Of a DNA stretch of 64,000 nucleotides, positions 59,525 to 64,000 are shown piece by piece. The position numbers were made by a program, and so were the translations under genes. Each line of letters starts with the position of its first letter. Within the stretch, counting starts at the first letter, position 1. The stretch spans positions 1 to 64,000 of the forward strand of contig JADZAI010000044.1 in NCBI GenBank assembly GCA_020852655.1, in the 5' to 3' direction. The DNA comes from Alphaproteobacteria bacterium. Lineage in GTDB: Bacteria; Pseudomonadota; Alphaproteobacteria; Micropepsales; Micropepsaceae. The notes beneath the pieces are model-generated. The model had not been told where the DNA came from, did not search any database, and saw nothing but the letters and a program-made list of their open reading frames with translations.

Positions 59525-59559
59525 TGCAGTGCACGATTTTTGTTGCAATGCAGCATGCA
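59525..59559 (+). promoter_or_regulatory. TGCA-rich repeats upstream of phasin gene
   Basis: TGCAGTGCA (59525-59533) and TGCAATGCA (59544-59552) are spaced 19 bp apart and followed by GCATGCA (59553-59559), about 80 bp before the phasin start. TGC-rich repeats are known targets of the PHA-responsive repressor PhaR in other alphaproteobacteria, so this may be a PhaR operator. That is an analogy, not a motif match that could be scored. Confidence 0.5.
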
Positions 59560-59639
59560 TTCTCCTATCTCCTGCCTCAGGCACGGGCGGCGAAGTTCGC
59601 CTGAACACCGCTGCCCCAACGATGATGCTGGAGAGACAC

Positions 59640-60137
59640 ATGGCTACCACCCGTACCAAGAAGACCGCCGCCAAGGCGAAGGCCGCTCCCAAGGCCGCCG
59701 CGAAGGCCGCCGACCATTCCTTTTTCGCGCAGGCGCGCGAGGCCCTGGAAGAGCGCGTCGGCACGCTGAACGACCGCGCCAAGGAAGCGTGGGAAACGAT
59801 GCAGAATCGCGCCAAGACGGCGCGCGAAGGCGCCGAGGATGCGATCGGCGTCGTGCGCACCTCGCTGGAAGCCGCCGGTGCCGGCGTGCGCGACGTGAAC
59901 CTGAAGGTCATCGAGTTCGTCCAGGCCGACGCCAACGCCTATTTCGACGCGATGCGCAAGGTCGCGGCGGCGAAGTCGATCAAGGAAGCGCTCGAGATCC
60001 AGGGCGGCTATGTCCGCGCCCAGTTCCAGACGAGCGTGCAGAACATCCGCGCGGTGCGCGACGTGGCCGCCGAAGCGGCGCGCGAAGCTTTCGAGCCGGT
60101 GCGTGAAGGCTTCGCCAAGCTCCGCAAGGCGGCCTGA
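59640..60137 (+). CDS. Phasin family protein
   Basis: A 165-residue amphipathic protein that coats polyhydroxyalkanoate granules. The N-terminal ~25 residues are a Lys/Ala-rich linker (TTRTKKTAAKAKAAPKAAAKAA). The rest is a helical phasin domain: FFAQAREALEERVGTLNDRAKEAWETM, followed by NLKVIEFVQADANAYFDAMRKVAAAKSIKEALEIQGGYVRAQFQTSVQNI, a clear match to the Phasin_2 type. The ATG at 59640 begins the conserved sequence. A strong terminator follows. Confidence 0.92.
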   Translation: MATTRTKKTAAKAKAAPKAAAKAADHSFFAQAREALEERVGTLNDRAKEAWETMQNRAKTAREGAEDAIGVVRTSLEAAGAGVRDVNLKVIEFVQADANAYFDAMRKVAAAKSIKEALEIQGGYVRAQFQTSVQNIRAVRDVAAEAAREAFEPVREGFAKLRKAA

Positions 60138-60161
60138 GCCACCTGCCGAGACAGGATCTGT

Positions 60162-60196
60162 GAAGGGCCGGCGGGCAACCGCCGGCCCTTCGCATT
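60162..60196 (+). terminator. Strong hairpin terminator after phasin gene
   Basis: GAAGGGCCGGCGG and its exact reverse complement (13 bp) around a GCAA loop, followed by GCATTTCC. Located 24 bp after the phasin stop. The stem is perfect, which supports termination even though the T-run is short. Confidence 0.85.
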
Positions 60197-60270
60197 TCCG
60201 TGACGGACGCCGCGTGGACGCCGCGGGTCACCGACATTAGGGTGCGCGGCAGATCAAGACACGGGTCCCC

Positions 60271-62073
60271 ATGTTTACGCTCTACGCGCTGTTCCGCGGC
60301 CTGTTCGGGTGGATTGCCCGCATGTTCCGCAACGCCTTTGCCGTGCTCGGAACGCTGATCGCCCTGGTGATCGTCGTCGTCGTCCTCGGCGCCGTGTGGG
60401 GCGTGCTGACCGACCGCGGCATTCCGCAGAAGACCGTGCTTGCCATCGATGCGCGCGGCGGCTTCAGCGACGCCCCGGTACCGGGGCTGTTCGTGCAGCC
60501 CCAAATGTCCTTCATCGACCTCATCTTCGCGCTCCAGAAGGCGACCGGCGACACGCGCGTGAAGGGCATCCTTCTGCGGGTCGGCGATGGCGGCATCGCG
60601 GGCGCGCATGCGCAGGAGCTTAAGGAAGCGCTCGATGCCTTCCGCGCCGGCGAAGCGGGCCGCTTCGTCATCGCCCAGGCGAGCAGTTTCCAGGGGCCGG
60701 GCATCGGCCAGTATTACGTGGCGAGCCTCGCCGACGAAATCTGGCTCCAGCGGACGAGCGAGATGAACGCCGTCGGCCTGTTGTCGACGACCGTCTTCCT
60801 GCGCGGTGTCTTCGACAAGGTCGGGGCCAAGCCGGTCTTCGGCCAGCGTTACGAATACAAGAACGCCGCCAACGTCTACACCGAGACCGACTACACGCCC
60901 GCCCATCGCGAGGCGACGACGCATCTCGTCCAGTCGCTCTACGGAACGCTGACCGCCGACATCGCCGAGCGGCGCAAGATGCAGCCCGAGGCCCTGCGCG
61001 GCCTCATCGACGCCGGCCCCTATCTGACGCAGGGCGCGGTCGATGCGAAGCTCGCCGACCGGGTGGGCTTTTACGACGATGCGCGCGAGGCCGCGAAGGC
61101 GCGGGCCGGGTCCGGATCGGACGTCATGCCGATCGAGGAATATTACGAACACGAGGGCTCGCCCTACGATAATCCCTACGGCAATGACGGAACCGTCGCG
61201 CTGGTCGCCGCCGAAGGGCCGATCGTCGACGGCGCCTCGACCGAGAGCCTGCTCGACGGCCGCGTGATGGGCGGCGACACCATCGCCCAGGCCATCACCG
61301 ACGCGGCCGACGACCCGGCGGTCAAGGCGATCCTGTTCCGCGTGAACTCGCCCGGCGGATCGGCGCTCGCCTCCGACGTCATCCTCGATGCCCTCCAGAA
61401 GGCGCAGGGCCGCGGCAAGAAGATCATCGTCAGCATGGGGCCGGTTGCCGCGTCTGGCGGCTACTGGGTCTCGATGTATGCCGACCGCATCTTCGCCAGC
61501 CCGGCGACGATCACCGGTTCGATCGGCGTCCTGTCCGGCAAGCTCATGGTGCGCGACACCTATCGGCTCGTCGGCCTGAACCCGGCCGAGATCGGCGTCG
61601 GCGCCAATGCGAACTTCAATTCCGCGTTCGACGAGTGGACGCCCCAGCAGCGCGCCAAGTTCGAGGCCGGCCTCGACCAGATCTACGACCGCTTCACCGC
61701 CGCCGTGGCCGAGGGCCGCAAGATGCCCCTGGACCAGGTCCGCGAGATCGCCAGGGGCCGCGTCTGGCCGGGCTCGGATGCGCTGGGCCTCAAGCTGATC
61801 GACAAATTCGGCGGCCTCGCCGATGCGCTGGACGCGACCATCGAGGCGGCCGGCCTCGACAAGTCGAAGCGCATCAACGTCGCGCTCTATCCGCAGGTCT
61901 CGCCCTGGGACGTGTTCTGGAGCTCGATGTCGGGCGCCGCCACGACGGCCCAGCAGTTGCGGGCGCTCGGCAACGTGGTGGACAGCGAAACCGGCCGCGC
62001 CCTGCTTGAGCTGTTCGGCGGCGGCGCCTCGGCGGGCCGTCAGATACGCATGCCGCGCGAGGAGGTCCGGTAG
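60271..62073 (+). CDS. sppA: Signal peptide peptidase SppA, 67-kDa type
   Basis: A 600-residue inner-membrane serine protease that digests cleaved signal peptides. A membrane helix lies near residues 22-47 (AVLGTLIALVIVVVVLGAVWG). Two tandem S49 domains follow. The catalytic lysine is in the first (FGQRYEYKNAANVY) and the serine in the second (GPVAASGGYWVSMYADRIFA), as in E. coli SppA. ILFRVNSPGGSALASDVI and GSIGVLSGK support the fold. Full length for the family. Convergent with the small VOC gene, 1 bp apart. Confidence 0.93.
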   Translation: MFTLYALFRGLFGWIARMFRNAFAVLGTLIALVIVVVVLGAVWGVLTDRGIPQKTVLAIDARGGFSDAPVPGLFVQPQMSFIDLIFALQKATGDTRVKGILLRVGDGGIAGAHAQELKEALDAFRAGEAGRFVIAQASSFQGPGIGQYYVASLADEIWLQRTSEMNAVGLLSTTVFLRGVFDKVGAKPVFGQRYEYKNAANVYTETDYTPAHREATTHLVQSLYGTLTADIAERRKMQPEALRGLIDAGPYLTQGAVDAKLADRVGFYDDAREAAKARAGSGSDVMPIEEYYEHEGSPYDNPYGNDGTVALVAAEGPIVDGASTESLLDGRVMGGDTIAQAITDAADDPAVKAILFRVNSPGGSALASDVILDALQKAQGRGKKIIVSMGPVAASGGYWVSMYADRIFASPATITGSIGVLSGKLMVRDTYRLVGLNPAEIGVGANANFNSAFDEWTPQQRAKFEAGLDQIYDRFTAAVAEGRKMPLDQVREIARGRVWPGSDALGLKLIDKFGGLADALDATIEAAGLDKSKRINVALYPQVSPWDVFWSSMSGAATTAQQLRALGNVVDSETGRALLELFGGGASAGRQIRMPREEVR

Positions 62074-62074
62074 C

Positions 62075-62422
62075 TCAGGCGCCCGGGCCTTCCGACAGGA
62101 AGAACACGTTCCCCTCGGTGTCGCCGGCCTTGATGATGGCGGGCTCTCCGGCCGCCTGCTTCTTCGGCGCGTGGATGAAGCCGCCATGCGAAACCACGGC
62201 ATTCGCAACGCTGTCGATGTTCAGCACCTTGAAGCCGAGCTGGGTCTCGCGCGTGCCGGGATCGCGCCCCGCATGCAGCGCGATGATGGCGCCGGCCAGC
62301 TCCAGTTCGCTCCAGGCCGGCGTCGCCATCCGCACCTCGAAGCCCAGCGCGTCGCGATAGAAGGCGACGGCACGGTCCATGTCGTGCACGAAGACGAGGG
62401 TATAGGCGGCGAAGACGGGCAT
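62075..62422 (-). CDS. VOC-family (glyoxalase-like) protein
   Basis: A 115-residue single-domain protein with the glyoxalase/bleomycin-resistance fold: YTLVFVHDMDRAVAFYRDALGFEVRMATPAWSELEL, ETQLGFKVLNIDSVANAVVSHGGFIHAPKK and AIIKAGDTEGNVFFLSEG. Possible metal ligands are His in FVHDMD and Glu in SELELAG. Function is unknown; this group includes bleomycin-binding and dioxygenase proteins. Confidence 0.8.
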   Translation of the reverse strand: MPVFAAYTLVFVHDMDRAVAFYRDALGFEVRMATPAWSELELAGAIIALHAGRDPGTRETQLGFKVLNIDSVANAVVSHGGFIHAPKKQAAGEPAIIKAGDTEGNVFFLSEGPGA

Positions 62423-62439
62423 CGCCTCAGTCTAGCCGG

Positions 62440-63708
62440 TCAGCCGGCCGCATAATAGCCGCGCGCGGCGTTTAATGCCGTGCTCACCACGTCGCGCTCG
62501 GCGAGGGTCAGATAGGGATTCCAGATGTCGAAGATCAGCACGATGCGCATCTGGTCCGAATCGTTGCGCGCCTCGTGCTCGATCGAATCGTCGAACACCA
62601 GGCACTCCCCTTCCACCCAGCGCCGCCATTCATAGCCGACCCGGTACGAGCAGTTCGGCGGAATCACCAGCGGCAGATGCACGATCAGCCGCGCGTTCGT
62701 CTCGCCCGTGTGCGGCGGAATGCGTGCCCCGGGCTTCAGCGCGGAGAACATGGCGGTGGGACAGAAGCCTTCGAGATTGGCCATCGGCAGCGCCGCGAGC
62801 GCGGCCGCGGTCTTGGGAAAGCGCTTGTGGTTTTCCGCGACCGGCAGGCCGTCCTGCCACAGGAACAGCGACGACCACTTGTCCGAATAGTTCAGCTCGG
62901 CCCACTGGTTCACCGGCACGCCGGGGGGATATTGCACATAGGGCGCGAAGCCTTCGAGATCGCGCAGGCCCGCCAGCAATTCTGCCCGGATGGCGTCGGT
63001 CTGGGCCTCCAGTCCGGCCAGGAAGGGGAAATCGGCGCGCGGATAGAACGGAATCGCCGGCAGCCGCGGCACGTGCAGCATGATCGGCTCGTGCACATAG
63101 GGCCGCGAGCGTCCGGCCAGGATCGACATGGTTTCGTGCGCCCGTTCGAAATCGGCGCCCTGGTGCCGGGCCCGGGCCGCTTCGGTCGCCTGTTCCAGAT
63201 GGGCATGCAGCGCGGCCGCGTTGCGCTCGGTCACCGTCCGGGCATGCGCCAGGTGGTCGCGCAACTCCGGCGGCCACCGCTGGTCGTCCGGCGCGATCTT
63301 CAGGGCGTTGCGATAGGTGTCGGCCGCCGCCCGGGGATAGCCGTTGCGTTCCTGCCACGCACCCAGCGACAGCAGGGCGGGCATGTAATAGGGATCGATG
63401 CTCAGGGCGTCGGTCAGTGCCGCGCGTTCGCCCCCGGGATCGTTGAGTTCGCGCAGCACCACCGCCAGCGTCGTATGTGCCAGCGGATCGCGCTCGCGCA
63501 CCTGCACGGTGCGCAGCAGCAATTCGTGCGCAACCTTCAGGTCGCCCGTCTGGAAGGCCAGGAAGCCGAGCGTGTAGAGCGCTTCGCCATGTCGCGGATC
63601 GGCGCGCAGCACCTGTTCGAACAGGCGGCGGCCCTCGGCCAGGCGGCCCTCGCGCACCGCGCGGTGACCGGCCAGCAGCAGCGGTGAAGGATCAGTGGTC
63701 TGCGACAC
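62440..63708 (-). CDS. TPR-aspartyl/asparaginyl beta-hydroxylase
   Basis: A 422-residue protein starting at GTG. Residues ~1-190 are tetratricopeptide-like helices (GHRAVREGRLAEGRRLFEQVLRADPRHGEALYTLGFLAFQTGD; DPYYMPALLSLGAWQERNGYPRAAADTYRNALKIAPDD). Residues ~240-420 form the Fe(II)/2-oxoglutarate hydroxylase: ARIPPHTGETNARLIVHLPLVIPPNCSYRVGYEWRRWVEGECLVFDDSIEHEARNDSDQMRIVLIFDIWNP, with the iron histidines in HTGETN and EHEARN and the 2-oxoglutarate-binding Arg in MRIVLIF. The family hydroxylates Asp/Asn side chains, but bacterial substrates are mostly unknown; RTX Asp/Asn residues are a tempting but unproven target. Confidence 0.9.
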   Translation of the reverse strand: MSQTTDPSPLLLAGHRAVREGRLAEGRRLFEQVLRADPRHGEALYTLGFLAFQTGDLKVAHELLLRTVQVRERDPLAHTTLAVVLRELNDPGGERAALTDALSIDPYYMPALLSLGAWQERNGYPRAAADTYRNALKIAPDDQRWPPELRDHLAHARTVTERNAAALHAHLEQATEAARARHQGADFERAHETMSILAGRSRPYVHEPIMLHVPRLPAIPFYPRADFPFLAGLEAQTDAIRAELLAGLRDLEGFAPYVQYPPGVPVNQWAELNYSDKWSSLFLWQDGLPVAENHKRFPKTAAALAALPMANLEGFCPTAMFSALKPGARIPPHTGETNARLIVHLPLVIPPNCSYRVGYEWRRWVEGECLVFDDSIEHEARNDSDQMRIVLIFDIWNPYLTLAERDVVSTALNAARGYYAAG

Positions 63709-63887
63709 GGAAAACCTCGGCCATCGCTCCCTGTTAAGAAAAAGCGGCGCGATGTCGAGTCGGGTTCTCTCCGCACAGGATTACGTCGGGATTGCGTGCG
63801 CGGAGGGGATTGGCCTCCGGAGCCTTGTCGCGGTGGGGCAACCGGGTGCTCGCATGCCACAGGGCGGTCCAGGCTCTGTCTGTTAAC

Positions 63888-63992
63888 TTATTGAATTGTC
63901 AATAATTATCCGTCTGTGGCGTATTGTGGCAACACTTTCGCGAAACCGTGACGCGATTGCCTGATCCAAATTGACGCTCAAGTGACGGTCAA
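63888..63992. promoter_or_regulatory. AT-rich region with two inverted repeats at window end
   Basis: TTATTGA-attg-TCAATAA (63888-63905) is a perfect 7-bp inverted repeat. TTGAC (63971-63975) and GTCAA (63988-63992) form a second one. The region from about 63885 to 64000 is AT-richer than the rest, holds no gene and probably contains the promoter and operators of a gene beginning beyond the window. Confidence 0.4.
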
Positions 63993-64000
63993 ACTAAGGT

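Overview
The window is a GC-rich chromosomal segment (by eye about 65-70% G+C) with dense genes, ATGA/TGATG stop-start overlaps and short intergenic gaps. Phasin, RTX proteins, an sppA-type peptidase, homogentisate enzymes and families of intergenic palindromic repeats ending in a TCTCCCCCGC...GCGGGGGAGA stem all fit an alphaproteobacterium. The genus cannot be named from the sequence alone. No rRNA, tRNA, CRISPR array, transposase or phage gene was seen.

Layout. 1-400 is a mosaic of intergenic repeats. 537-4729 holds an MFS transporter convergent with a lon-hsp20 operon. 5005-8955 holds two secreted RTX proteins. 8966-17474 is a metabolic stretch: SDR, two alpha/beta hydrolases, a frameshifted PhyH-type dioxygenase, a DUF559 endonuclease-like gene between repeats, a luciferase-like monooxygenase, two AT-rich secreted small proteins and a second MFS transporter. 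17598-18755 is a regulator fusing a winged helix, a GHKL ATPase and a STAS-like domain, preceded by four regularly spaced operator-like repeats. 18896-25840 is a surface-glycan modification locus: GSCFA and SGNH-like proteins facing an operon of four sulfotransferase-like proteins and a methyltransferase. 26047-26788 is a small HEPN-containing gene pair. 26966-37573 is one 3535-residue RTX protein.

37749-44227 holds an acyl-CoA synthetase, an SDR and an aromatic/tyrosine catabolic operon (hmgA, fahA, a dienelactone-hydrolase-like protein and a glyoxalase-like protein). 44461-56568 is a capsule or exopolysaccharide locus: a Wza/KpsD-type outer-membrane lipoprotein, a KpsT-type ATPase, three KpsE/Wzz-type inner-membrane chain proteins, four glycosyltransferases and an epimerase, but no KpsM-type permease. 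56763-58491 is a convergent PP2C phosphatase and TagH-type FHA protein, which are type VI secretion regulators without the rest of that system in view. 58621-63708 holds an alpha/beta hydrolase, a phasin, an SppA-type peptidase, a VOC protein and a TPR-aspartyl/asparaginyl beta-hydroxylase.

Taken together, much of the window concerns the cell surface: giant calcium-binding RTX proteins, polysaccharide synthesis and export, and sulfation or acyl modification of a surface glycan. The best candidates for something undescribed are the wHTH-GHKL-STAS-like gene with its repeat array, the sulfotransferase-paralog operon including a member whose cofactor loop is destroyed, the permease-less capsule cluster with three chain-length proteins, and the HEPN pair. 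All statements rest on reading the sequence; no database search was run.
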